Assembly: GCF_003945595.2 (NCBI RefSeq)
Contig: NW_024104096.1
Span: forward strand, 124,001-188,000
Origin: Pipra filicauda
Lineage: Eukaryota > Chordata > Aves > Passeriformes > Pipridae
Direction of reading: 5' to 3'
DNA length: 64,000 bases
How positions within the stretch are numbered: position 1 is the first letter of the stretch; each line of letters opens with the position of its first letter. Positions 24,392-36,121 of this stretch are shown here, in pieces. The translations under genes were made by a program, and so were the position numbers. A model generated the notes under the pieces. The model was not told the origin of the DNA and searched no databases. It saw nothing but the letters and a program-made list of their open reading frames with translations.

Positions 24392-25036
24392 TGTGCTGGT
24401 TTAAAAGTTAGCCAGTAGGGGAAATGAACTCAACTCAAGAGAGAGATTATAAATCAGAATAACAATTTAATAAAATAATATAATAAGTACAATTATACAA
24501 ACAAACAATTGGTCTTAACCCACAAAACCCAAATGTATAACCCAGCACCCTGGGACATGAACGAAGTGGTGTTCCTTGGCCCCCCCCCGAGTCCGAAGTA
24601 AAGGGAGAGGGGAAAAACCTGCTGGTGGGAGAGCTGTTGCAGTCTGGGAGAGCTGTGAGCTGCAGCCCGGTTGAGAGCGGTGAACTGCAGTCTTCCTCTG
24701 GATCCCATGAGTGGCGAAAAGGTTCCAAAACTCCAAGTTCATGTATTCTCCAGTCAGGCAGGAATGCTCAGTCCTCCCCTCAGAGCAGGGAATTCCATAA
24801 AAGGGTATGAGGATGCTCAGTCCTTCCCTCAGAGCGGGGAATTGCATAAAAGGGTATGAGGATGCTCAGTCCTTCCCTCAGAGCAGGGAATTGCATAAAA
24901 GGGTATGAGGACAGGAACATCTACAGGTCTCTACTGCTAACAGTTTCTGGGAAATGGCACGGAAGGCTATAGAATACACAGTTTTGGGTTACACCCATAC
25001 CATGATGAACTGGTCTCAGCTGTCCTAACTAGGACA
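24392..25036 (-). mobile_element. Solo LTR of an endogenous retrovirus, minus strand
   Basis: A 645-bp LTR flanked by a perfect 5-bp duplication (GTGCT). In its own orientation it starts TGTCCTAGTTAGGACAGC at 25036 and ends ...TTTTAAACCAGCACA at 24392. A poly(A) signal variant ATTAAA lies at 24466-24471 on the minus strand, about 75 nt from the 3' end, which fixes the orientation. The 5' terminus is a near-perfect palindrome. A three-unit 49-bp tandem array occupies the middle. There is no internal retroviral sequence on either side, so this is a solo LTR formed by recombination. A 5-bp duplication suits avian ERVL-like or ERV1-like groups. Family assignment needs a repeat library. Confidence 0.88.
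24764..24910. repeat. 49-bp tandem repeat, exactly three units, inside the LTR
   Basis: Units are 24764-24812, 24813-24861 and 24862-24910. They begin ATGCTCAGTCC and end GGGTATGAGG. The units differ at only a few positions (for example CCATAA versus GCATAA). Each contains CATAAAAGGG on the plus strand. There are no spacers, so it is not a CRISPR. Repeats in U3 regions are often enhancer duplications, which is an inference here. Confidence 0.95.
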
Positions 25037-25041
25037 GTGCT
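25037..25041. repeat. Target-site duplication, right copy (GTGCT)
   Basis: An exact copy of 24387-24391, immediately after the LTR terminus AGGACA. Confidence 0.85.
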
Positions 25042-28000
25042 CATGCATGTGGTTGGAATGGGTTGTGGAGTTCTGTGTTCCACATCAATTTTTTTTTCTT
25101 TGTTTGTTTGTGTTTGTTGTTTTCCTGATTAATTATTCATGTCTCACAGGGACAGGAGAAAGAGCACTGGTCTTTAATGGTATTCAGTTTTTGTCTGATG
25201 GTTTGTAAAGAAAAGGATGGCACGAGAGGGGTACCCTTGCTTTGGGACAATGAGTTCCAGCATAGGAGGGCAGCCACATGCATGGAGACCTCGGCAGCCT
25301 TTTCAGTTGCAGGCAATTTTTCGGCTGTTTTTTAAGAAGGGAAAATATCACACCAATTGTTTCATAGTCTCCTTTTCTGGGTATTTAAAATAAACCCGCT
25401 TACCTGTACAGAGGGGCCATTTGCAGAACAAGTACCCGTCTCATATATTTCACGTGCAACCTTGAGGGCTTCTAGCAAGGTAATTCTCATGCTGGGATGA
25501 GCTAATCTAGCACAGGATGCTATGCCTACTTCATTTTGCTAACAAATCAGCCTCTGCCTGCTGAAGACTGCCTGATCAGACTTATAATATGTTCCCCATC
25601 AGCAGAAAGACTCATACCATCAGTGGGCCAAAGGTGAATTGCCTGGACACAAAGTTGGAATGAATTTTTTGCAGTCCCGTTTCACCAGCAGTTCAAACCA
25701 CTTCATACTGAGGAGAGAACTCCTTTAACTGTCATTTGTATATATGCTTATAAGGACAGAGCAGGTTCTCCTTGCAAATCTGCTCCAGGTGAATGTATCA
25801 AAACTGGTAAGCAAGAGAAAAGTGTTTTGGTCAAACCTTTTGTTCTACAACATTATCACCCAGATGAAGAAGAGGTATGGAAGACCATTCTGCTGCTGAT
25901 GCTCCCCATGTCTATTAGCATTTATGGAGTTAAATATATGTAGCACATGCTAAAGCACAGAGATATTCAAAGTCACACGCAGTCATGGGTTATTTGGGGA
26001 GAGCAAGGATGGGAATGAGGAATTATATGCTTGTATGTGGCTTCTGGTCCAGAAAAACATCAAGATGTTTCCAGCTAATGTCAGTTTTCGTTTGAAGAGT
26101 TGCTTTGTATTTACAGTTTCCTTAATCCGTAAAGTTAAAGAGTCTAATATTAATTTAAAACCCAATAACAGTTAAAATCCCCAATTGTGATTAAAATCTA
26201 CAATGAGCAAGTGTTCTAGCTTTGTTTATTGCACACATAAATAATCATACTTCAATTAACATATTAGTGTCTATGATCTCCTCCCAGATTAAGGTTGCCT
26301 TGAGACTGTTTGGTTTGGCTACTGTAAATGTGACATGAATTACACTCAGGAAAATGTGTCTTACGTGCTGGGTTTGAAGTAAATTATTTTCTTCTAATAT
26401 ACTTACACAAGTGTCACAAGGAATTGCACTGCAGATTTAGTAATATTAAGTGTCAATTATAATTCGGTGACAACCACTTTATTGGCTATGCATATTGCTC
26501 TGTGAGGACCTAATTCTCAGTATGGAGGCCACCGTATCATTAAAAACCACTGATCCTTCACTGATGACATAATTTGACTGGCAGAGAGAGGAATATTGAG
26601 GGGTTTCCTTCTACCTGCATGGAATCTGCTGTGTGTCAGAGATGAATTTGCCTTCAAATTAGAAACAGCATAGCAGACTGGTGGCTGTGATTTTGTGTGA
26701 TTTCTTTTAAGGAGTTTTACTGGAATGGTTACTGAGCAGCTGATAGGAGTGTGCCTTAATATGTCAAACATATATACTATGCAACCTGTAAACAATTAAA
26801 ATATTTTTAGACAGTGTGTTATCAGTGAAATACTTTCAGCTGAACTGTGTCACGTGCTTTTTCTCTCCACCTCCTGCTTTATGCATACTCATCCATCCAT
26901 CCTTTGGTCTGCAAGTCTGCCTCTGCAATAGGCTCAGAGTATTAAATTTTTGTGTTAAAAAAGGAAAAAAATGTGTTGACATAAATCCAGTGTTTCAACA
27001 GATAAAATAAGTCATACAAGTTGTGTAAAATTTAGAGTAAGAGGAGAACTATAATCATACATTCTGAAAATTTTATAAACTGACAATTCAAGTTATGTGT
27101 TTTATGCTAATACACATAGTGGTAACTTATAACAACCTGTGATTCACACATAGGGAGTAAAAAAGTTGAAGGTATTATATACATAATATATATTTTTCAG
27201 ATGTATATACACATTATGTACTTATTCCGAGAAAGAGGAAATAGATTCCAAGACTTTCTTAGCAAATTTAAATCAACCTAGCTGCCTTTCCATTTCCAGT
27301 ATGTAAATTAATTTTTCCCTTTTTTTATTTTTTGCTGCAAGGCACTGCAATGAACAAAGGAAAGTACCTTAAAAGAGTTTCCCTAGTAATTTCACCTTAT
27401 TTCACACCTATTTAGCAGCTTTTCTTAGCCAATTGGTTTCATTGAAAATGCTGACAATGTTCACCTATTAAAATTATCCATATGGCAAGGTGTGCTTTCC
27501 CCTTCAGATTCACTCTATTAACTTTAAACATAGAAAACACTTCTTTTTCCTTAAGACAATCAACATTCCTCAATATATATTTTTGTCTATCTCCCATTTT
27601 TTCCACACTTATTCTACTTTTTTTTTTTTTAATCTTTACTGAACAATAAACAGCACAAATTATTCAGTCAGTTTCAGTCCAGTGGCATAAATAATACTCT
27701 AGCAGACATGCTAGTTTTGACAAATGCTTTGTGTAAGAGAAACATACCACTGAAGGTTTAATCAGAAGCTCTAAACATTTCAGACTTGCTCAATTTTTTT
27801 CTTCAGAAGAAGTACCATTTTTTTTTCATATCTTCAAAAGCTTTGCAGGAATGTTCATTTTACCCATGAGAATAGGGAGGCCATTTTTACCCACTCCAGG
27901 AAAGAGGAAGGCATTAATAAAGAACACTTTCTTCAAGAAAAATTCAAGCAGTGTTGGCAAAACTTCTCGCTCTTGAAAGCTCATCTCAGAGGGAGCCTTA

Positions 28001-31000
28001 AATGTTTTAAATGCTTCCTATATGATGAGGTATCAGGACTTGTATACTGTCCATTTTGAAAGCATAAACAGCATGTATGAAAACATAGCCTTTTATGGGA
28101 TAAAAGGTTTTTTAAGATTTTATTAACACAATTTTAAAAAAAACCCCACACCACGAAAGACACCCCCGACCATGAACCCACCCTTCTGTTTTGCTGTGCT
28201 GTTTAAATAAGTCCATTAGATGCTTGGCCAAAATTGCCCTTCATCTGATTTAGAATCATGGTTTTTTTATGGCTGGGAAAGTTGAATAAGTAGTTTATCC
28301 AGAACCAAACTATGTCTTTAAATATTAAATGAAAAATCCTATTGATTCTGAGGAATTTTTGGCTTTGTTCCTAGCTATTCTGAAATTACTTTTTTAAGAA
28401 TATCTGCTTTGCTGTTAGGATTGTCTTTTTCATATCACTGCTGTAGAAGCCTTGAGCCTTAAGGAATAGCTGGGTTACACCCTCCATGTTCCCAAAATTA
28501 GTACCTATACTCTAATACAATGTTTTTTGTTGGGGATTTTATTTCAGTATCATCTAAAATGTCATTTGAGGTCCTGAAATAAGGTACTGATTCTTGGATG
28601 CCCACCTCTTGCATAGCCAAGAAAAATACTATTGAGTCAAATTTATATGAAACAGCCACCTGAAAAAATGATGTCATAACAGAAAGGTGGGAAAAGAACT
28701 GGACATAAACTATGTTCATCAACACAGTGCAGAGCTTATGTGTAGTTGTGTGAACATAATACAAATTATGAATAGTTTTCAAGTAAAGAGCAGAACACTT
28801 AAAATATATAGAAATCCACCAGATTAACACAATTTGAAAAGTAACTGTATATAGATAAAATTACTAACGTCCTTTTAAAGGAAAGTTGTTTTTGTTATTT
28901 TTATGTTCTGGCTGAGATGAAGACACCTGAATAGAGAAGGACCAAACGTAAAATGCCTATGCCAATTTTTGTTATTTTAGGTCATTCTAGGCAGCACCAA
29001 ATAAAAAGGGAACATGAGTATTGACATCCTAAATCAAAGCTGTGGTTCTCTGTCTCATAGATACTTTAGTGTAAGAAAAAGATGTGCCACTAGACACAGT
29101 GAACGAGTCCATTACCTATTAGTGATTCTTCGTGCTTTCTGAGAGTGGTTATTTGTACAAACATTTGAGTCAGAGACAGTATATTCATTCAACAAACATA
29201 TTTGGATTATATGTATTTGGATTATAGAAGTCTTGTTTGCCTGTGCCCAGCTGGTTCTTCATGAGTCTTGCAAGATGCTTGGTCTGAGAGGTATTATGCA
29301 CTGAAGCTCCACAGTATCATCACAGGCTGAGCAAGTGTTTCTCTTTATTAGTTCACCTTACTAATATTGCAAAAGAGAAATTAAAAATTAGTACAAAACT
29401 CCCATTATAAACCTACTGTCAGACACAAAAGAAAAAACATGAGCTTCCCCATCTAAGTGAATCTTATTTAATTAAAAAATCCCCCACAAACAAGGAGCAA
29501 ATCAAAAATCTAGGGGAGATGTAGGGAGATTCTCTGATGCACTTTGGTTCTCAACAAACACTGCAGTAGGGTTAGAGCACGCTCCTCTAACATTAAAGGA
29601 GTGTAAAAAGTGTAAGGAAAACAGAGTGACATTCCCTCTCGCTTGCTTAGTTGATCATGCAAAGCTTTCCAGTCCACGAATTTCTCTGTGAACCGTTTTG
29701 ACCAGATCCTTGTCCTTTCCTAGTCCTGCAAAATTCACTACTGGAGCAAAGTGCTGCATGAGTGTTTAAACATGGATGCAGCTGAGTGAAGAGTCAGAAG
29801 CCTGGATCATGCAGTCTGCACTTTGCAAAACATCCTTTGTACAAAACCATGTTTAAATTCCACGAATGCGAGCAACAGTGCACATCTCCAGCCGAGCGCT
29901 GCTCATTCACATAAATGTAATTTCCCCTCAGCTAAAGGGCCAGTGCAGTGAGGGAAATACCAAGAGCTGGAAATAATAAGATTTGTAACCTGAACATTTT
30001 GGAACATTTTTTGCATTTGGACCTCATAGGAAGGCAGGGAGACATTTATCCTTCTCAGAGTGCTGCAACTTGGTCTTAAGTGTAAAGGATTAAGAGCGGG
30101 ACTTTTTTTTTTTTCATGTTGGCGATGGATATAAGAATAACGTAGAAGATTATTGAAGTAGTTGATTGGTCTCATACAAAAAACTAAAAAGGACCAAGTA
30201 CTAAATGTAAAATAAGAGCCAAAGATTTTGGATATGATCTTCAGACTTTTTAATAATGTTTAATTGCATTTTAATTAATGGTGATGTCAGAGGTCATGGG
30301 GATCTAAGTTCACAAACAACAGATGTAAAGAAGCTACAAATTATGTGAAAGGGGTCAATCCTGATTTATTTACTATATTATGTGTAGAATTTTACACATA
30401 TGTACGGATTGGTAAACATGAGGTGTTTGAGATGAAGACAACACCACCCAAATCAGACTGAAAGCTTAATGAAGTGACATTTTCTTTTTTTTTTCCTTCC
30501 CCCTCCTTTGTCCTTTTCAAATTCTTTGGAAATCTCTTCCCAGTAAATGAGTTCATGAAAATCTAACAATTGTCAACATTAGGGCAGGCCAGGACATAAA
30601 AAGACATGTAGTGTAGCTTCTGTGACACAGGTATCAAACTATCTACAAGGTTAAAGCAAGTTCAAGCAAGGTCACACCTTTCTCCTGAAAAGGCTTTAAA
30701 AAAAATCTGTCCTAAACCATGCTACCACAAACCACCATGAAATCCACATCAACCCATTGTGTGTAACAAAAACATCAGTTCACAGTCTAAGATTCTTTGT
30801 AGCTTTGATGAAACCTGAAACTAAACCCACAAAACCAACTGCTGAGTTGACACGACAGTGTGAGAAGAGCCAGAAGATCACTATCATGTTTTAGTTGTGC
30901 TTTTCAGAAATTTGTTCAAGATATAGAATTTCTTCTGATTGTTGAATTGCTACTTAAAGTCAGAAAATAGATTTTTTTTTTTTTTGCTAGGGTCTAGTCT

Positions 31001-31681
31001 ATGAAGTGAGAAATTCAGGAATTGTTCAGAGCAGTGCAATATGTGAAAAATATTATTTGAATATTTTTCTGCAGTAGCTCATTTTCTGGGATGGCTTAAA
31101 TCTTAATTCTTTTTTTCTAGGCAGCCTTCACTTTTATTTTCTATGTTATAATTGAGGACAAAGTTCATCACAGTCACTAGAAGGGTGTTTTTGCGTCCTA
31201 ATACCGATTTTGTTCTTGCTTCACCTTCTGTTGATACATTAGCAGGCACAAACCATGACAGTCTCTTCACATTGGCAAGAAAACCATTTCTGTTTTCTGT
31301 TTTCTTTGAAAATCCCACATTTGCTGCATTTTTCAGTGTCTTCTCAATTACAGCATCTCTCACCCCAGTAGGTCCTAAAACACTGATGTACAAATGACTG
31401 CATTTCTCATGATGGCAGCATGGGTTTTTAACTCACTCTCATAAAAACCTTGAAAAGGCAACTTTGTTCTTTAGCTAATGTTTTTAATTGGGCACACACT
31501 GGTTGCTAGGATAGGACTAATTGTGAACAACTGAGCTTCTATTTATTTGCTATTTTTTTTTCCCTCAAAGAGAATCTGAACTCTGCTATGAGAAAATTCA
31601 TATGAAGACCGCACATACCTTGAGTTTGTAAAAGCCTAAGAATCCTTTGTGAGATCCTGGATCTGAATCTCACTGAATTAT
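25042..31681. other. Long non-coding stretch
   Basis: About 6.6 kb, AT-rich, with no recognised exon, RNA gene or transposable element. A cluster of TAAT motifs at 30248-30280 could be homeodomain sites in a non-coding element, but this is speculative. Overlapping open frames on both strands at 31103-31397 start at TTG rather than ATG and show no domain. Confidence 0.5.
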
Positions 31682-32097
31682 TGATATGGGTTGGAACCAC
31701 CTCACCGTGAGTGTGTGTGTGCATGTGGGAAAGGGCTGGGCCTGGACCTGCAGGAACATGGCAAAACCTGCACACAAGGCCTGTGCTTGGGGCACAGGGC
31801 AGAGCTGGAGGGCAAGGCCTGCTGCCCACACAGAGCACAGGCAGAGCTGCAGGCCCTGCCGCCAGACTGTCAGTCAAGGCAAACCTGCCTGGCAGCCCGC
31901 CCACAGCACACCCCTGCAGCCTGTGACTGCTACAGCACAGCTCCCTCTGGCCTGGAAAGCACTGCCGAGATATCCTGCCTGGGAGGGAAAACTGAGCTCC
32001 ATAAATACACGAGACTCCATGTGAGCTCTCTCTCTCTCCCTCTTCTCTCTCCTCTCTCCTGCGACTTGAACAGTGTGAACCACCAGACCTTGTACGG
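31682..32097 (+). mobile_element. Possible older LTR, left part, interrupted by a nested LTR
   Basis: A GC-rich block (unlike its AT-rich surroundings) starts TGATATGGGTTGGAACC. It carries a TATA-like CATAAATAC near 32000 and then a CT-rich run (about 32025-32060). The CT-rich character resumes right of the nested LTR (32773-32870). The candidate right end is AAAACCAATGA at 32883, with imperfect flanks ATTAT and ATTGT. The region looks like one LTR split by the 32098-32767 insertion, but its ends are weak. Confidence 0.4.
32093..32097. repeat. Target-site duplication, left copy (TACGG)
   Basis: TACGG directly precedes TGTAATAAG. The identical pentamer follows the other LTR end at 32768-32772. 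Confidence 0.85.
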
Positions 32098-32767
32098 TGT
32101 AATAAGTAAGCAATGGTAAAATTTACTCGTCAAAATATATATATTGTATTTTCTGTATATTATAGCTAATGCTTGGTTGGGACTAGGGAATTGTAAGCTG
32201 CGGAATAGTTAACTGCTGTATTATTATTATAAGTTGACTGTCCTGCAACTGGCAGTTCCCAAGTTGGCAAAGATAGAGTATCTTGCTTTACTGAGCACGT
32301 ATACCATATCCTGCTTTTCTAAAAATATTGTCTAAGTTACTCATTAGGAAAGAAGAAGAGAACTAGGATCAGAGGGTCAAGGATGGACATGATAAAGAAA
32401 GAGCCAAGGAGAACATCTGGACCATCTGGACACCTTCCCATAGTCAGCTCCAAGGACATTGGGCTAATTAAAGCTATTGAATGGAAAGTACTGATGAAAA
32501 GTCCCTGGCAACCAAAATGGGCCTACAACAGAACCAACCAGAACGAAGCCCGCGAACTCAAGCCCAATCAAGAGCTAACAAGTGACTGTGGGAGGGGGAG
32601 TTGGAAAAGTATAAAAGTTGCGGTTTGTTTTTATTGGGCTTGTGGGCTGGTGGAGAGCAGGGGTCTCTCCAGGCCACCCAGCATGCTGATTTGCTTATCT
32701 GCACTTTATATAAATCTCACAATAAATTTTGCTGCTAAATTTTGATTTGGTTTATTTACCTATAACA
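32098..32767 (+). mobile_element. Solo LTR of an endogenous retrovirus, plus strand
   Basis: A 670-bp LTR bounded by TG...CA and a perfect 5-bp duplication (TACGG). It starts TGTAATAAGTAAGC and ends TTTACCTATAACA. The layout is canonical: a TATA box TATAAAA at 32610-32616, a poly(A) signal AATAAA at 32721-32726 about 110 bp downstream, and a short U5. There is no flanking internal sequence, so it is a solo LTR. It lies in GC- and CT-rich sequence that itself resembles an older LTR. A 120-codon frame at 32383-32745 is a chance reading of U3/R and is not a gene. Confidence 0.88.
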
Positions 32768-32772
32768 TACGG
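32768..32772. repeat. Target-site duplication, right copy (TACGG)
   Basis: An exact copy of 32093-32097 directly after the terminal CA. Confidence 0.85.
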
Positions 32773-32883
32773 TAACCATTTTTCTTTTCCTCTCTACTTT
32801 TTTCTTCTCTCCTTCTTTACTCTTTTAATCTGTTTTCTTCTTTTACTCTTTTCCTTCTCCCGAGGGTAACTTAAAACCAATGA
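32773..32883 (+). mobile_element. Possible older LTR, right part
   Basis: A pyrimidine-rich segment continues the CT-rich character seen left of the nested LTR. It ends near GGGTAACTTAAAACCAATGA. Joining it with 31682-32097 is inference from composition and the imperfect flanking pentamers. Confidence 0.35.
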
Positions 32884-34815
32884 ATTGTGTTTTACTAAAG
32901 CTAGTATATTGATTTTTTGTAGTGGGTATTTTCCGTGGAATGGATCTTTGTGCTGAATGTTTTAGTGAAATATTTTTTCTTGGTTGTATTTTACTCCTGT
33001 AAAACCTTTTGCCAAAATATCTTATTTTTCTCAGTAAATTAAGAGAATTTCTCTTAGAGCGTGTTACTCTTTCTCCAAATGTTAATTAGAGGTTATAACA
33101 AACCAAAAGCCTTTTAGAAAGTCTTAAATAAAATGTAACCACACTGGGAAGCTTATAAGCTTAAATCTGGAATGTAATATCCTTAAAGTGATGTTCAACA
33201 ATGTCTCTTTCAATTTGCGTGAGTTGTGTACATCAGAAAACAGCAGGTTTGTATGATAACTGGACAAATAAGAACTTTTATTCCATTCCAAGTGCATGTA
33301 AAAAGAAGGGTGAAAAAAAGGACAAATGTACTATAATAGTCAAGTTCTATGAAAGGGAAGGACAATCTCCTGAAAATGTTGACTATCCCGAAATTAGCCT
33401 TTGCTTATTGAGGAGAGCTGTTTCTCAAAGCTTCTATACTCACCTAAGTGCCACAGGGAAGCTCTGTAGGACAGAAGTTCTCAACCAGCAAGAGAAGCCC
33501 AGCATGAGACCCCAATGTTTAAGCTGTGATCAGCAAATCAGATATTCAAGTACCCCATTCAGTTGTATTTTGAATATGTATTCTCTGTAGACTCCTATTA
33601 GTAGACTAGAGTCGTCCGGGAGGAATCAGTGAACTACAAACATGCTGGTATCAGTAATAGTGTTGGGTATGAAGAAGTGACCAAGGATAGGAAAATGAGG
33701 GAGTTTTTGGTTAGTTTGGTGATCAAGACAACTCATTATCATTAATCAACAGTGTACGCAAAGAAAATAACTGTGAGACAAGGAGGACCTCTGTGTTGCC
33801 TTTTGAAGATTGACAGCAATAATTTTAGCGTAAGCCATTTACAATGCAGCTGGAGATTCCCAATCTACATGTTAGTAGTCCTTCATCGAAAGATGACCTC
33901 CCCTAGAGTACAGATATGGGTGAATGCTGTTGATTTGCTTTAGAATGGAGTTAGTGTTGTCAGCTCAAACTCCTCGAAAAGGTGAGTTAACTTGGGGGCT
34001 GCTGTAGGGAATCAGGATCAATTCATCTATCCTAAACTTCTCGCTAACATAGAGGGAACTGCTTCTAGTTCCCAGCCAACAACCACCTAAGTGGGTTGAA
34101 ACCTGTAGCTACACGAATATTTGTCCATGCCTTGGCTCTCACTGCATATAAACCATGAAACATTTCACTCCATATATCCAGTAGCCATAGTCTTAACTAC
34201 AATGTATTTTGCAAAGAGTGCTTTAACTATGCTTAGAAGATCCAGTTATGAATAATAGCTAGTCATAACAAAATAACACCACTTTCTAAATAAAGTACTA
34301 AAGCATTAATATACATTTTGTAAACTTGCTTGTATTAGGCACATCCTCTGGACCAGAGCGGATGATCCTGGGCCAGGAATATAGGCTGTAAGAGAGCAGA
34401 AGTCCTGGGATGGAAAACCCTCTAGGAAAAAGCTGTAGCTCCTTCCTTGAATTCCACCTCCAAAGAGAAAGTGGCATGGATTTGTGGGGCAAGCTTCAGA
34501 AGCCCTTACCAGCAGGCTAGAAATCCTACTAAATTTTTCAGAAACAAAACTAATTTATTTCAAGAATGAGCTTATTATTGAACATACCAGTGAATCAAGG
34601 CTGTTGTGAGTGTCCAGTGCATCGGTTTGCTAACTTTAAGTTGTAACTCAGGGCCAAAGAATGGAGTAACGTAAAGTTACACGTAAACACCAAAAGGAAT
34701 TATTTCTATCCACGTGCCATAGACATACATACCTTGGTCTGAAACAATGGGTAAAATTTCCCATTTTTCTCAAATGCTGTTTCCCAGTGTATCCCATGTG
34801 TATCCATTCCTAAAA

Positions 34816-34845
34816 GTCAACAATTACATAGTCAACAATTACATA
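34816..34845. repeat. 15-bp tandem duplication
   Basis: GTCAACAATTACATA occurs twice head to tail (34816-34830 and 34831-34845) without mismatch. It is a recent local duplication. Confidence 0.9.
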
Positions 34846-36097
34846 AAATGGACATCTCCCTTTAAAATCCCTTGGTCCAAATAAAGACTATTTCAACAAC
34901 TATATGCATTTATGTACATTTATCAAAGTAATTAAAATTGCTTAGGATTAACAGAACAAAATACTTAAGCTTTCAGGAGAACTACGCTGGTAATTTATAT
35001 ATATTTTTCTAAACAAAATATTTATGTGAAGCTATTTCTCTAAAGGTATTTTTGGATATGTTCCCTGTATTTGAATAGTCATTCACTTTGCATTGGGTGT
35101 GATATGCTTTTTTCTGATGAAACTTGGAAGTTTTCTTTTGAAAAATGATGTGTCTTATAGATAGCATGAACTAAGCAATTTTAACTATGGCAGAGCAATA
35201 AAAAACATTCCTACCATGGATTCATTGAAGGTGCAAGGACAAATACTAACCTTGGTAGGTTTATTACAGCACTTACTTAAAGGAAAAGAAAGGAAGAAAG
35301 GAAGGAAAGGGATTCATATTTGAATTGTCTCTCTGTCTTCATATGAGGAAGAAAATTTATAAACCTAAGTGGATATAGGTTTAGGAGTTAGATGCTGTCA
35401 ATGTGTTTAAAAATATTTTAGAAACAAAATATGAAACTAGATAACAGTTTGCACAAATTCCAGAATTTTCTTGTTCATTTTTAGTAATAAAAAGATATAT
35501 GTTGTATATGTGTATTTAGGCATAGATTCAGTCTGTTTTCATATGTACAGTGGGAACATGATTGTCTATATCAAATGTAATACAAAAAATCTTTGCCTGC
35601 CTATAGAAATGGCATAAATGCAAATCCTGTTGACTTTAAGCAAACAAGAAACCTGTTGAAACTGATGGGACTGCTCCCAGAAGAAATGCAAAAAGGATTT
35701 GGCCTAGGTACATAATTTAGAATGAGCTGAGTCCTGCCTATGCAGGTGCAAAAGGCAAATAGGAACACTCAAATATAGACACCCAGTCTATACTTCACAC
35801 CTCCTCCATGCAATATGGGAATTATTGTTTACTATTTAGGGTTTTTTGGAGATGGGAGGGTGAGAAAAGGATTTAATAAATGTTTTCATGTTGAGCCAGG
35901 GAACCTGACCATCCTGCCAGTGAGAGGAAGCTGTAAAGCTCCCATGGGCCCTGCTCACTGGAATTTGTCAAGTGCTAAAAGCCTATGGGCTACGGTTTTA
36001 GATTTGTTTTCTTCAGCCCTGACTTCTAGTTGATCTCACTTTTAGAACTGATGCGCGGTATTTAGAACCTGGCACGGAGCCAGTGATATCATTAATC

Positions 36098-36121
36098 CTC
36101 TCTGCTAGCTCTAGCAGAGAG
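36098..36121. repeat. Perfect 11-bp stem hairpin
   Basis: CTCTCTGCTAG (36098-36108) and CTAGCAGAGAG (36111-36121) are perfect reverse complements separated by CT. The stem has mixed composition, so it is less likely to be trivial than the AT-rich stems elsewhere. Confidence 0.85.

Noticed and set aside
24764..24910. Possible CRISPR-like array
   Set aside because: The three 49-bp units abut directly with no spacers. They sit inside a retroviral LTR in a vertebrate-type sequence.
28248..28300. Possible CR1 3' end (GAATCATGGTTTTTTTATGG)
   Set aside because: It resembles the minus-strand CR1 terminus only over the first few bases. The diagnostic GGTTGGA...GATC block is absent.
31103..31397. Overlapping open frames of 96 and 81 codons on opposite strands
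   Set aside because: Both begin at TTG rather than ATG. No domain, splice context or repeat identity is recognisable.
31686..32119. Three overlapping plus-strand open frames of 71-142 codons
   Set aside because: GC-rich LTR-like sequence keeps several frames open at once. There is no protein family resemblance.
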